A stretch of DNA of 34,603 nucleotides from Actinobacteria bacterium UBA2184 (GTDB lineage: Bacteria; Actinomycetota; Coriobacteriia; Anaerosomatales; Anaerosomataceae), in contig DCVQ01000035.1 of assembly GCA_002328745.1 (NCBI GenBank), positions 28,735 to 63,337 of the forward strand, written 5' to 3'. Made by a program: the position numbers and the translations under genes. Shown piece by piece: positions 1 to 8,773 of the stretch (position 1 is its first letter; each line of letters opens with the position of its first letter). The notes under the pieces were generated by a model. That model searched no databases, was not told where the DNA came from, and saw only the letters and a list, made by a program, of their open reading frames with translations.

Positions 1-1
1 C

Positions 2-565
2 ACGCTCGACCGGCACGTCGCCGCGGTCGCGAGCGCCGAGCGGCTCGAGGCCGCAACCACCCGGCGCCTTCACGAGGTGACGGCGGCCTATCTCGGCTCG
101 CCCGTCGCGCGGACGGTCGCATCGGCGGAGCGCGTGATGCGCGAGGTGCCCATCGCCGTACCGCTCGGGCGCACGGTCCTGGTGGGGGCGATCGACGTGC
201 TTGCCCGGCGGGGCGGGGACGCGCTGATCGTCGACTACAAGACCGGGGACCGCGCCCTCACGCCGTCCGCTGCCGAGGACGCGTACCGCCTCCAGGGCCA
301 GTGCTACGCGCTCGCGGCGCTCGTCGCCGGAGCGCGGCGGGTGGAGGTCGTCTTCGCCGAGCTCGAACGCGGGCGGGAGACTTCGTTCACCTACGCCTCC
401 GATGAACGGTCCGCTCTGCTGGACGAGGTCGCACGCCACGTCGAGCTCATCGCCGAGGGCCGGTTCGAGCCGCTTGAAGCGTACGATCGCGCCGTCTGCG
501 AGGACTGCCCGGGGCTCGGGTCGCTGTGCCCCGTCACCCGCGTCCCGCGCGGTAGCGCTGGCTGA
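2..565 (+). CDS. C-terminal part of a UvrD/AddA-type helicase-nuclease (RecB-like nuclease domain), 5' truncated by the window
   Basis: The reading frame is open from the left edge, so only the C-terminal end is seen (about 187 residues). It holds a PD-(D/E)XK nuclease core as in AddA/RecB: the acidic residue in GAIDVLARR, then LIVDYKTGD with the D and K of the catalytic motif, then a QGQCYALAAL helix as in RecB-family nucleases. The end carries CEDCPGLGSLC, a short Cys cluster that could belong to the iron-sulfur staple known in AddB/Cas4-like nucleases; the upstream Cys would lie elsewhere. The family joins a UvrD helicase to this nuclease for double-strand break resection; the helicase part is outside the window. 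It converges on rlmN, and the two 3' ends overlap by 32 nt (534-565). Confidence 0.75.
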   Translation, partial: TLDRHVAAVASAERLEAATTRRLHEVTAAYLGSPVARTVASAERVMREVPIAVPLGRTVLVGAIDVLARRGGDALIVDYKTGDRALTPSAAEDAYRLQGQCYALAALVAGARRVEVVFAELERGRETSFTYASDERSALLDEVARHVELIAEGRFEPLEAYDRAVCEDCPGLGSLCPVTRVPRGSAG

Positions 566-1610
566 GCTGACCGCACGCCGCGTCGATGTCGCTTCCCCGC
601 TCGACCCGGACCGAGGCCTCGATGCCCGCGTTGCGGAGCACGCTGGCTACCTCGGCGATCCGCCTGTCGTCCGGCCGGCTCGTTCCCGTTCCCGGGACGG
701 GGTTCACGGGGATGAGGTTCACGTGGCACAGCCACCCTCGCGCGAACGAGACCAGCGCAGCGATCTCGGCGTGCGTGTCGTTCTGGCCCGCGATGAGCGC
801 GTACTCCAGCGTCGGACGGCGCCCGGCTCCGGCCGTGTAGTCGACGAGCGCGGTCTTGAGCGCCCGAAGCGGCCACTTGCAGGCGCCGGGCATGATCCGG
901 TCGCGCGTCTCCTGCACCGCCGAGTGCAGCGACACCGCCAGCGTGAACTGCTCCGGCTCGGCGGCGAATCGGCGGATCCCGGGTATGACACCGCACGTCG
1001 AGACCGTGAGATGCCGGGCGCCGATCGCCTGCCCGTCGGGCGCGTTGAGGAACCGCAGCCCGCCGAGCGTCGCCTCGTAGTTGAGGAACGGCTCGCCCTG
1101 ACCCATGGCGACCGCGTTGGACGCCCGCGTGCCGAAGTCGCGCGCGACGAGGGCCACCTGCCACGCCATCTCCCCGGGGAGCAGGTTGCGGGCGAACCCG
1201 CCGCGACCCGTCGCGCAGAACGTGCATCCCATGGCGCATCCGGCCTGCGTGCTGTAGCAGACGGTCAGACGGTCGCCGAGCGGGATGCCGACGCTCTCGA
1301 CCGACACGCCGTCGGGGAGCTCCCACAGATACTTGCGCGTGCCGTCCGAGGCGCGCTGCACGTCGAGCACGACCGGGTGGGTGAGGTCGAACCGGTCCGC
1401 GAGTCCCTGGCGAAGCGACGCGGGCAGGTCGGTCATCTCGTCGAACGACGGCGCCAGCCGCCCGTACAGCCATGCGAGGACCTGGCGCGCGCGGTACGCC
1501 GGCTGGCCGAGCGCCGCCAACGCCGCAGCCAGCCCGGCCTGGTCGAGCGACGCGATGTCCTGACGTGCGGGCGAGACGGGCAGGTCGGTCGTGCCGGGCT
1601 CCCGGGCCAC
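534..1610 (-). CDS. rlmN: 23S rRNA (adenine-2503-C2)-methyltransferase RlmN, radical SAM
   Basis: 358 residues, normal length. RlmN methylates C2 of A2503 in 23S rRNA, and also A37 of some tRNAs, with a radical SAM [4Fe-4S] cluster and a methyl-Cys intermediate. The cluster motif is CAMGCTFC (Cys125, Cys129, Cys132). The second catalytic Cys is in the C-terminal GSDIDAACGQL, and GQGEPFLNYE is the family SAM-binding stretch. The start is GTG (1610-1608), one base after the TGA of the rubrerythrin gene, so the two are almost certainly one translationally coupled operon. Family assignment is firm. Confidence 0.95.
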   Translation of the reverse strand: MAREPGTTDLPVSPARQDIASLDQAGLAAALAALGQPAYRARQVLAWLYGRLAPSFDEMTDLPASLRQGLADRFDLTHPVVLDVQRASDGTRKYLWELPDGVSVESVGIPLGDRLTVCYSTQAGCAMGCTFCATGRGGFARNLLPGEMAWQVALVARDFGTRASNAVAMGQGEPFLNYEATLGGLRFLNAPDGQAIGARHLTVSTCGVIPGIRRFAAEPEQFTLAVSLHSAVQETRDRIMPGACKWPLRALKTALVDYTAGAGRRPTLEYALIAGQNDTHAEIAALVSFARGWLCHVNLIPVNPVPGTGTSRPDDRRIAEVASVLRNAGIEASVRVERGSDIDAACGQLSQRYRAGRG

Positions 1611-1611
1611 G

Positions 1612-2106
1612 TCAGCCCTGGGCCTTGCGGAAGCCGTCCCGGTGCTGCTTCTCGTAGCCGCCGACCGACCGGAAGTAGTGCGCGATCTGCGGGTAGCCCT
1701 CTTCCTCGGCGATGGCCGCGAACGCGGGATACATCTCGACGGTCTCGTGCTCCTCGCCCTCGACGGCAGCCGCGAGGTTCTCGGCGGTCTTGCCGAAGGC
1801 GCCCATGTAGGCGAGATGACCCAGCGCGTGCGCGGTCTCCTCCGTGGCGGCGCGCTCGAACGCGGCCTTCGCGTCCTCGTCGCCTTCCAGCTCCGCGATG
1901 CGAGCGAACAGCGTGTAGCGGCGATTGGCCTGCGATTCGCCCGAGAACGCCGCCTTCAGGTTCTCGAGGGTCCGCGTGCCGGTAAGGTCGCCGGGGGTCT
2001 CGGCGGGGAGGAAGAACGACTTCGGCGCACCGCACACGGGGCAGCTGTCCGGCGCGGGGCCGACATGGAGATACCCGCATCCCTTGCAGCGATAGACCTC
2101 GATCAT
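1612..2106 (-). CDS. Reverse rubrerythrin (N-terminal rubredoxin domain, C-terminal diiron domain)
   Basis: 164 residues. The order is the reverse of classical rubrerythrin: a rubredoxin-like Fe(Cys)4 site comes first (CKGCG near residue 7, CPVCG near 23), then a four-helix ferritin-like diiron domain with FSGESQANRRY, ATEETAHALGH, EGEEHETVEMYPAF and a final EKQHRDGF. Reverse rubrerythrins reduce hydrogen peroxide and oxygen in anaerobes, with electrons from NADH-dependent rubredoxin reductases. The ATG (2106-2104) follows a strong GGAAGGAG ribosome site. A TAGAAT -10 element lies about 55 bp upstream. First gene of an operon with rlmN. The role in oxidative stress defence is family knowledge. 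Confidence 0.93.
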   Translation of the reverse strand: MIEVYRCKGCGYLHVGPAPDSCPVCGAPKSFFLPAETPGDLTGTRTLENLKAAFSGESQANRRYTLFARIAELEGDEDAKAAFERAATEETAHALGHLAYMGAFGKTAENLAAAVEGEEHETVEMYPAFAAIAEEEGYPQIAHYFRSVGGYEKQHRDGFRKAQG

Positions 2107-2160
2107 GGCCGGCTCCTTCCGCGCGTGCCGATACTGCTCGGCGCTCCCGCTGGTACGACC

Positions 2161-2166
2161 ATTCTA
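2161..2166 (-). promoter_or_regulatory. Candidate -10 element for the rubrerythrin-rlmN operon
   Basis: TAGAAT on the minus strand, five of six matches to TATAAT, about 55 bp upstream of the rubrerythrin start. No good -35 box is visible at 16-18 bp, so an activator or extended promoter may be needed. TACAAT/TAGAAT elements recur upstream of other minus-strand genes here, which supports the reading. Confidence 0.4.
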
Positions 2167-2268
2167 CCCGCCTGTCGATTCGCGGTCTCCGGGCGCGCGC
2201 CGTGGGATATCTTCATACCGTGGGGACGGTGCGGAGGTCGTGAACGAAAGCGAGCGGAAGGTGGACTC

Positions 2269-3627
2269 ATGAAACGCCGGGTGATGATCGTCGCGGTGCT
2301 CGCGATTGTCGTAGGTGCGCTGCCTGCGATCGCGATCGGGCTGCCCTCCATGCCGAGCAGCGCGTTCCCGTCGTCTGATGGATGCGGATGCCACGCCGCG
2401 CTCCTCGAGCAGTGGCGTCCATCGATGCACGCCCAGGCGCTGACAGACCCGCTGTACCTCCACAAGTTGGCGGAAGGCGACGCCGCCACCAACGGCGCCG
2501 TCACGCCGTTTTGCCTGCAATGCCATTCACCGATCGGCGTGATGGCGGGGGAGGTCACGGCCCTCGATCACAGCGGCGCCTCGGCCACGGCGGCCGAGGG
2601 CGTCTCGTGCTCCTACTGTCATCACGTGACCGGCACGAACGACCCCATCGGCAACGCATCCCACCAGGTGAGCCCCGAGGACATCCGGCGGGCACAGCTC
2701 ACGGACGCGCAGGCCCCCCACGCATGGGAGTATTCGCAGTACCACGAGACCGCCGAGTTCTGCGGCGCCTGCCACAACGTGAATCACCCGGCCAACGGCA
2801 CGCACCTCGAGGCGACCTACACCGAGTGGAAGGCCAGCCCGTACGCGGCCGAGGGCATAACCTGCCAGGACTGCCATATGACGCCAGGCACGGGCGTCAC
2901 CAAGCCCAACCCCGGCGTGGCGGCCGGCGGTGGACCTGAGCGCGAGCACATCTACACGATGACCTTCACCGGCGCCAACGTGGCGCTTGGCGACGCCGCG
3001 GCGGCCGAGGCGAACCTCAAGGCGGCGGCGACGCTCGAACTCGAGGTGCCCGAGATCGTGGCTTCGGGGGACGTGGCCGTCAAGACGACGATCACCAACG
3101 TAGGCGCGGGCCACTACCTTCCGACGGGTCTCACCGAGGTCCGCCAGATGTGGCTCGAGGTTGTCGCCACCGACGAGTCCGGTGACGAGCTCCTGCGAGA
3201 GCGCCGTGACTTCGGCACCGTGCTCAAGGGTGCCGACGGCAGCTACCCGGTGGAGATGTGGGACGCCGTCGGCATCCAGAGCGATGACCGGATCCCGCCG
3301 CGCGAGTCGACGTCGAACGACTACGCATTCGCGATGGGGACCGGTCCTGTCACCGTGACAGCGACGCTCTACTATCGTTCGGCCCCCGAGGAGATGGCCG
3401 AGGCGGCGGGCGTGGACGTGCCGACGACGACGATGGCGAGCGCGTCGAAGACCGTGTACGTCTCGGCCGAGCAGAAGGAGGGGGCGGTCTCTCCCGATGA
3501 CGGAACGGCCGACGACGCCGGGGAAGACACCGGCATCGACGTGCTGCTGATCGTCGGCATAGTGGCGGCAGCGGTCGCGGTCGCAGCGGTCGCGTACCTG
3601 CTCCTCAAGAAGGGCAAGAAGGCCTGA
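2269..3627 (+). CDS. Membrane-anchored multihaem c-type cytochrome (cytochrome c554-like) with an atypical first haem motif
   Basis: 452 residues. The open frame extends far upstream, but ATG 2269 is chosen because it follows GGAAGGTGG and opens a signal peptide (MKRR then about 18 hydrophobic residues). Four canonical haem sites: CLQCH (82-86), CSYCH (114-118), CGACH (165-169), CQDCH (199-203). At the usual position of the first haem, before a QWRPSMHAQAL stretch typical of cytochrome c554/c' domains, there is CGCH (39-42), with one residue between the cysteines instead of two. Residues about 225-400 look like a beta-sandwich domain. The C-terminus is an acidic linker, one membrane helix (about 425-447) and a KKGKK tail. 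It should face the outside as an electron-transfer protein; partner and substrate are not evident. Confidence 0.85.
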   Translation: MKRRVMIVAVLAIVVGALPAIAIGLPSMPSSAFPSSDGCGCHAALLEQWRPSMHAQALTDPLYLHKLAEGDAATNGAVTPFCLQCHSPIGVMAGEVTALDHSGASATAAEGVSCSYCHHVTGTNDPIGNASHQVSPEDIRRAQLTDAQAPHAWEYSQYHETAEFCGACHNVNHPANGTHLEATYTEWKASPYAAEGITCQDCHMTPGTGVTKPNPGVAAGGGPEREHIYTMTFTGANVALGDAAAAEANLKAAATLELEVPEIVASGDVAVKTTITNVGAGHYLPTGLTEVRQMWLEVVATDESGDELLRERRDFGTVLKGADGSYPVEMWDAVGIQSDDRIPPRESTSNDYAFAMGTGPVTVTATLYYRSAPEEMAEAAGVDVPTTTMASASKTVYVSAEQKEGAVSPDDGTADDAGEDTGIDVLLIVGIVAAAVAVAAVAYLLLKKGKKA

Positions 3628-3652
3628 TCCGCGCGTATCGTGGAAGAACACC

Positions 3653-3678
3653 AGAGGGCGCCCGATCGGGCGCCCTCT
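3653..3678. terminator. Bidirectional terminator-like palindrome between cytochrome and htrA
   Basis: A perfect 26-bp palindrome (two 13-bp arms, AGAGGGCGCCCGA and its complement) sits in the 76-bp gap between two convergent genes. No clear T-run follows on either side, so it may act as a bidirectional transcript-end hairpin, not a classic intrinsic terminator. Confidence 0.6.
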
Positions 3679-3703
3679 CCATGTGTGGGTGTGGGCGACG
3701 CGG

Positions 3704-4987
3704 CTAGTCGTCGAGGCCGAGATCTGCCGGCTTGATGCCGACGGTCATCTCGATGTCGAGCTGCTTGCCGTCTCTCCATACCGACAGCGTCACTTCGTCG
3801 CCGACGGCGCGGCGGCGCACCGCGAGGACCAGGTCGTCCATGGTGCGGATGCGGGCCTTGTCGAGTGCGACGATCACGTCACCGGGCTCGAGGCCGGCCT
3901 TCTCGGCCTCTGAATCGGTCGTCAGCTCGGACACGTACGCACCCTCGGTCACGGGCAGGCCCTCCTCCTCGGCGAACGCCGGGGTGACCGTCTGTCCGAG
4001 GATCCCCAGGAATGGCGTGTCGACGCTGCCCTTCTCGATGAGCTCGTCAGCCGCGGTGATGGCACGGCTCACGGGGATGGCGAGGCCCACGCCGTCGGCC
4101 ACCCCGGTGTCGGTGTAGATCGCCGACGGGATGCCGACCAGCTTGCCGGTGCGGTCGACCAGCGCCCCGCCCGAGTTGCCGGGGTTGATGGAGGCGTCGG
4201 TCTGGATCGAGTCGACGTACGGGTACTGTCCGCTCGAGCCGCCGAAGTCGGTGAGGGCGCGATGGAGCGCGGATACGACGCCCGCGGTGACGGACTGCTC
4301 GAGACCGAACGGCGAGCCGATCGCGATGACGGTCTGGCCGACCACGAGCGACTCCGAGTCGCCGATCTCGATGAGCGGCAGCTCGCCGGCGATAAGCACC
4401 ACGGCGATATCGCTTTCGGCGTCAGCACCGATGAGCTCGGCCTCGTACTGCTCGCCCGTGGAGTCGGTGACGATGATGCTGGTCCCGTTCTCGACGACGT
4501 GGTTGTTCGTGATGATGTAGGTACCGCCGTCGGGGGCGCTCTTGTACGCGACGCCCGAACCCTCGCCCTGGATCGGGACGTCCGGGTGGTCGCCGGGCAG
4601 GCCGGAGGTGGACGTCTGCTGGCTCGTCACGTCGATGTTCACGACGCTCGGCATCGCCACCTCTGCGGCGGCCGCGACGATCTCCTCGGTGGAGTCGACC
4701 AGCTCGATCTTACGGGTCTCGCCGCCCGAAACAGCGGCCTCCCCGGAGCCGGGGATCGTCCGGTAGGCGAGGTACCCGCCTCCGAATCCCGCAGCGGCGC
4801 CCGCGAGCAGCGTCACGGCGAGCATGGCGGTCGCAGGCATGCCCGCGCGGGGGCGGACGGTTTCGGCCACTGGCGCTTGCGGCGGATCGGCGGGCACGGG
4901 GTTGGAGGCGTCCGGCACCTCCATGGTGTCGGAGGCGTCCGAGACTTCCGGTGTCACCGGAGGAGCGATGTTCTCGTCGGTGCTCAT
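3704..4987 (-). CDS. HtrA/DegP-like trypsin-type serine protease with one PDZ domain, membrane anchored
   Basis: 427 residues. Domains: an acidic, Pro-rich cytoplasmic tail (1-48), one membrane helix (about 51-76), a trypsin-like protease (about 100-310) and one PDZ domain (about 330-420). The triad is His163 (TNNHVV), Asp193 (ESDIAVV) and Ser272 (NPGNSGGAL). HtrA proteases degrade misfolded envelope proteins and respond to envelope stress. The start is the ATG at 4987, preceded by AGAGGAC; an upstream in-frame start at 5089 would add a poorly conserved Arg-rich leader and is rejected. It is transcribed towards the cytochrome gene with a palindrome between. No sigma or two-component gene is adjacent. 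Confidence 0.93.
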   Translation of the reverse strand: MSTDENIAPPVTPEVSDASDTMEVPDASNPVPADPPQAPVAETVRPRAGMPATAMLAVTLLAGAAAGFGGGYLAYRTIPGSGEAAVSGGETRKIELVDSTEEIVAAAAEVAMPSVVNIDVTSQQTSTSGLPGDHPDVPIQGEGSGVAYKSAPDGGTYIITNNHVVENGTSIIVTDSTGEQYEAELIGADAESDIAVVLIAGELPLIEIGDSESLVVGQTVIAIGSPFGLEQSVTAGVVSALHRALTDFGGSSGQYPYVDSIQTDASINPGNSGGALVDRTGKLVGIPSAIYTDTGVADGVGLAIPVSRAITAADELIEKGSVDTPFLGILGQTVTPAFAEEEGLPVTEGAYVSELTTDSEAEKAGLEPGDVIVALDKARIRTMDDLVLAVRRRAVGDEVTLSVWRDGKQLDIEMTVGIKPADLGLDD

Positions 4988-5029
4988 ACGTTTGTCCTCT
5001 CTTCGCGAACAGCGGTCGCGGTAGAGCGA

Positions 5030-5035
5030 ATTGTA
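5030..5035 (-). promoter_or_regulatory. Candidate -10 element for htrA
   Basis: TACAAT on the minus strand, about 43 bp upstream of the htrA ATG, inside a stretch clearly richer in A/T than its surroundings. No convincing -35 box is seen. Confidence 0.4.
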
Positions 5036-5164
5036 CGCCGGTTGTACAGTCGCAGGCCGCCCGGGCCTCCGAATCCACGAAAGCTCCACACGAGCCTCGG
5101 CGGTGCGTTGTGTGCCCTGAGGCGCTCGACTAGACTAACCGCGAGGATGCGAGAGGAGAGCCGC

Positions 5165-5683
5165 GTGGCCGAGACAGACGAGATGACGACCGCTGAACCG
5201 ACGCCCGCGGAGGCTGCCGACGAGACCGCCGCCGAGCTCCCCGAAGCCGGGGCCGCCGAACCTGCCGGGGCCTCCACTGTCGAGCCGGTGGGAACCGAAG
5301 CGGACGAGGCCGCCGACGGAGGACTCGTCGAGGCGGTCGGCCGCGGCCTCACATGGATCCCGTACGCAGCCTATCTCGGCCTCTGGGTCATCCTCGCCGG
5401 GGCGACCGCCTATCTGCTGCGAGGCGCGTCTCCCGAGCAGCCCGCGCGGTGGATCCCCGCGTACGAGCTGCTCGTCTGGGCCGGGGTCGCGCTGGTCGCG
5501 GCCGGCCCCCTCCTGTCGCTTGCCGTCTGGATGGTCGCGCGGACGCGGCGCGAGCCCGAGCAGCGGCGGGGCCTGCTCACCGCGGCAGCCGTTCGCGGTG
5601 CGCTGACGGCTTTCTTCGGCGCGGTGGTATGGCTGGTCACTCTCTACATCATCGAGGTAGTCACTCTTGGCAGGTCCGTGTGA
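5165..5683 (+). CDS. Small membrane protein with an acidic Ala/Glu-rich N-terminal tail, unknown function
   Basis: 172 residues from GTG 5165, chosen because GAGAGGAGAG lies 5-13 bases upstream; an in-frame ATG at 5147 is an alternative. Residues 1-60 are low-complexity (Ala, Glu, Pro, Thr) and probably disordered. The rest has three predicted membrane helices (IPYAAYLGLWVILAGATAYL, LLVWAGVALVAAGPLLSLAV, GALTAFFGAVVWLVTLYI) with a basic RTRREPEQRRG loop between the second and third. I recognise no family. The gene is followed after 31 nt by the D-Ala-D-Ala ligase gene on the same strand, so they may share a transcript. Confidence 0.6.
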   Translation: MAETDEMTTAEPTPAEAADETAAELPEAGAAEPAGASTVEPVGTEADEAADGGLVEAVGRGLTWIPYAAYLGLWVILAGATAYLLRGASPEQPARWIPAYELLVWAGVALVAAGPLLSLAVWMVARTRREPEQRRGLLTAAAVRGALTAFFGAVVWLVTLYIIEVVTLGRSV

Positions 5684-5714
5684 TCGCGCGAGCCGACAAC
5701 GAAGGAGCACGGCC

Positions 5715-6653
5715 ATGACGTCCGGTGCGGACAAGCTATCGGTCGCGGTGCTGCGCGGGGGCACGTCCGCGGAGCGCGAGGTGTCGCTCAACACCGGCGA
5801 ACAGGTCTCGCGGGCGCTCGGCGAGCGCGGGCACGCGGTGACCTGCCTGGACACCGCCGACCTGGTCTTCATCGAAGCCTTGCGGACCGGTGGTTTCGAC
5901 GTCGTCTTCATCTGCCTGCACGGCCGGTTCGGAGAGGACGGCACCGTGCAGGGGCTGCTCGAGCTGCTCGGTCTGCCCTACGTCGGCTCCGGCGTCCTGG
6001 CGAGCGCGCTTGCGATGGACAAGGTGATGTCGAAGCACATCTTCCGCGCCGAGGGCATCCGCACGCCCGACTCCGTGGTGCTGCGCGCTGGCGAGACGCC
6101 CGATTTCGGGGCGATCGTCTCGAGGCTCGGAGAGAAGGTGGTCGTCAAGCCCGTCAGCGAGGGTTCCTCGGTGGGCATGTCGATCGTCCACGAACCCGCG
6201 GAGCTGCCCGACGCGGTGTCGCTCGCGTTCGAGCACGACCGCACGGTGCTGGTGGAGGCGTTCGTCGCGGGAGCCGAGGTGACGGTCGGTGTGGTCGGCA
6301 ACAACGATCCTGTCGCTCTCCCCACGCTCGAGGTAGTTCCCGAGCACGAGTTCTACGACTACGAATCGAAGTACGTTCCCGGGATGAGCGCCCACATCAT
6401 TCCCGCGAGGGTGAGCGAAGAGGCCCGGGCGGAGTGCCAGCGAGTCGCGCTGCACGCCCACCGGGCGCTGGACTGCCGGGGGATGTCGCGCGCCGATACC
6501 ATCGTCACCGCGACGGGCGAGGTGTACCTGCTCGAGGTGAACACGATCCCCGGCATGACGTCGACCAGCCTCCTGCCGGATGCGGCGCGGGCGGCGGGTA
6601 TAGAGTTCCCGGAGCTGTGCGAGCGGCTCGTGCGGCTCGCGCTGGAGCGCTAA
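5715..6653 (+). CDS. ddl: D-alanine--D-alanine ligase
   Basis: 312 residues, normal for the family. An ATP-grasp enzyme of the cytoplasm that makes the D-Ala-D-Ala dipeptide for peptidoglycan precursors. Visible motifs: the N-terminal GGTSAEREVS, HGRFGEDGTVQGLLELLG, then YVGSGVLASALAMDK, the ATP-grasp loop SEGSSVGMS and the C-terminal metal and substrate motif LEVNTIPGMTSTSLLP. ATG 5715 follows GAAGGAG at 5701-5707. The stop overlaps by four bases the stop of the convergent histidine kinase gene. Confidence 0.96.
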   Translation: MTSGADKLSVAVLRGGTSAEREVSLNTGEQVSRALGERGHAVTCLDTADLVFIEALRTGGFDVVFICLHGRFGEDGTVQGLLELLGLPYVGSGVLASALAMDKVMSKHIFRAEGIRTPDSVVLRAGETPDFGAIVSRLGEKVVVKPVSEGSSVGMSIVHEPAELPDAVSLAFEHDRTVLVEAFVAGAEVTVGVVGNNDPVALPTLEVVPEHEFYDYESKYVPGMSAHIIPARVSEEARAECQRVALHAHRALDCRGMSRADTIVTATGEVYLLEVNTIPGMTSTSLLPDAARAAGIEFPELCERLVRLALER

Positions 6654-8773
6654 CCCTCGCGGTCGTCCTCCGGCCTGGCCAGCGGCAGCCTCAAGACGAA
6701 GCGCGTGCCGCCCGAGGCGGCGTCTTCGGCTGAAGCCGTGCCGCCGTGGGCCTCGGTGATGGCGCGCGCGATATAGAGACCCAGCCCGGCCCCCGGGGTC
6801 GCCGCGGCCGACGGTCCGCGGACGCCGCGCTCGAAGACGTGCTCGCGCTCCTCGGGCGGAACGCCCGCCCCGTCGTCCTCGACCGCCAGGTAGGCGTGGT
6901 CGTCGTCTTCACGGACGAACACGCGGACCTCTCCATCTTCGGGCCCGTGTTTGACCGCGTTGCTCACGAGGTTGGTGATGGCCTGCTCCAGCCTGGCAGC
7001 GTCGCCGAGGACGAGCACGGGACCCGACGCGTGGGTCGTGATCGTCTGACCGCTGCTCATCTCCAGCGACGCGGAGACCGATGACGCGAGCTCCGCAAGG
7101 TCGGTCGTCCGCATAACCGAGGGGCCGAAGACGCGCTCAGCGCGCGTGGCGTACAGGAGGTCGTCGAGCAGCCCCTCCATTCGCTGGGTGGCCCGCCGGG
7201 CGGACTCGATCGCCACCGAGCGCTTTGCGTCGTCCATGGGGCGGTCGAGTATGTCGAGGTAGCCGCGCACGACGGTGAGCGGGCTCCTCAGGTCGTGCGA
7301 GACAAGCGAGAGGATCTCGCTCCGCAGCGCCTCGAGGCGGCGTTCCTCGGTTACGTTCCGGGCCGAGATGACGTAGTCTTCGGTGCCCGCGCCGACAGGG
7401 GAGACCGACATCTCGATCCATCGCTCCGGCTGTCCGTGCGTGAGGCACCGCGCGAGGACCGGGACGGTTCCGGCCTCGGCTGCGAGTCCGATGACGTCGA
7501 TGCGATCGCCCGCTTCATCCAACAGTTCGATGCCCTCGAACAACCCGCGCGGGTCGGCACGCACGAGGTCGCCAAGATGCAGGCCGAAGAAGTGCGCCGC
7601 AGCGGGGTTGGCGATCTCCACGACGCCGCCGCGAACGAGTATCTTCACCTCGGGAGACTCCTCCACCACCGTGCGGAACGCCCGCTCGGCCGCCACGGCC
7701 TGCTCGCTCGCTTCGATCAGCTCCGCCTGATTCACGCGCAGCTGCGTCATCAGCTCGCTGATGACGTTGCCGAGATTGATGAAGTCCTCGGGAAGCCGCG
7801 GGTCTATCGCCAGCTCTTCGTCAGCTCTCAACCCCTGCACCGCAAGGTATCCCTGGTCGGCGAGGTAGGAGGTGAAGCGGCTGAGCGGCCTGCCGATGCT
7901 CTTCGAGGTGGAGACACCCAGCCAGGTGCCGACGGCTATGGTCATGAGGCCGAGCACCACCGGTATGGCGATCACCACGAGAAGCCGGCCCTCACCGGTC
8001 CACGGGTCGGGCTGCACGAGGTCAACCGAGAACGTCGGACCGCCGTCTGCTCCGCGAAGAACGCCACGGGTGTGCAGGACGCCGTCGTTGATGGTCGTCG
8101 AGCCCGCTACGTAACCTGCGGGGGGCTCGATACGCTCCCAACCCTCATCCTCTCGCAGGTCTTCGGCCCGAGGCCCGAGGCTGACCGTGCCCACGCCGAC
8201 GGAGAAGAGCGACGTATCGACGGGCCGGGCGAGCACGAGGAAGCCGACCGGGGCGCCCGCGGGGTCGCCGACGATCGGCGCGGCGGCCACCGTTGACGGT
8301 CCCTGGGGAAGCAGCACCGGTCCCTTGACGCTGCCCGAGCGCGCAAGCGAGCGAGCCGCGGCGACGTCGGCCTCGGGGCCGTACGAATACAGCACGTCGC
8401 CATCGAGCGTCTCCCAGACCACCACGGTGGCGCCGGAGCGCGATTTCAGCCACGGGTCGACCTCGTCGGCGATGAACCGCGGATCGAGCTGGAGCGTCTG
8501 CTCGTGGAAGGCGTTCCACTCGGTGAAGTTGACGAGATAGGACTCCAGCTCGTTGCCTTGCAGCTGGATGCCGTAGGCGATATCGCTCAGCTTCTCCCGT
8601 GCGGCCTCGCGCGTGATGGTCCGGGTGTACGTGGAGAGCACGATGCTCACGACTGTCGCGATGATGGCGTAGGTGATCGTGGTGGTGACGAGGCTGCCGA
8701 CGAGGATCCTTCGCGACAGGCTGGTCGGCCAGAAACGCCGTGCCCCACGGGGCTTCGCCGGGTCAGTCTTCAT
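6650..8773 (-). CDS. Sensor histidine kinase with CHASE4-like, PAS and HisKA-HATPase domains, no adjacent response regulator
   Basis: 707 residues from the ATG at 8773. Order: membrane helix (about 23-47), extracytoplasmic CHASE4-like domain (about 55-250, with NFTEWNAFH), second membrane helix, HAMP-like linker (SKSIGRPLSRFTSYL), coiled coil, PAS (about 345-460), HisKA with phospho-acceptor His493 (LVSHDLRSPLT), and a HATPase with N box (SNAVKHG, near 602), DDGAGVPP and GAGLGLYIA. The stimulus is unknown. Its start overlaps the end of the L-serine dehydratase alpha gene by 11 nt and has no clear ribosome site, so it is probably translated by coupling. The partner regulator must be encoded elsewhere. 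Confidence 0.9.
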   Translation of the reverse strand: MKTDPAKPRGARRFWPTSLSRRILVGSLVTTTITYAIIATVVSIVLSTYTRTITREAAREKLSDIAYGIQLQGNELESYLVNFTEWNAFHEQTLQLDPRFIADEVDPWLKSRSGATVVVWETLDGDVLYSYGPEADVAAARSLARSGSVKGPVLLPQGPSTVAAAPIVGDPAGAPVGFLVLARPVDTSLFSVGVGTVSLGPRAEDLREDEGWERIEPPAGYVAGSTTINDGVLHTRGVLRGADGGPTFSVDLVQPDPWTGEGRLLVVIAIPVVLGLMTIAVGTWLGVSTSKSIGRPLSRFTSYLADQGYLAVQGLRADEELAIDPRLPEDFINLGNVISELMTQLRVNQAELIEASEQAVAAERAFRTVVEESPEVKILVRGGVVEIANPAAAHFFGLHLGDLVRADPRGLFEGIELLDEAGDRIDVIGLAAEAGTVPVLARCLTHGQPERWIEMSVSPVGAGTEDYVISARNVTEERRLEALRSEILSLVSHDLRSPLTVVRGYLDILDRPMDDAKRSVAIESARRATQRMEGLLDDLLYATRAERVFGPSVMRTTDLAELASSVSASLEMSSGQTITTHASGPVLVLGDAARLEQAITNLVSNAVKHGPEDGEVRVFVREDDDHAYLAVEDDGAGVPPEEREHVFERGVRGPSAAATPGAGLGLYIARAITEAHGGTASAEDAASGGTRFVLRLPLARPEDDREG

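Noticed and set aside
1591..2268. Upstream in-frame extension of the multihaem cytochrome gene
   Set aside because: It would run antisense through the rubrerythrin gene and bury the signal peptide; ATG 2269 has a ribosome site and opens a clear signal sequence.
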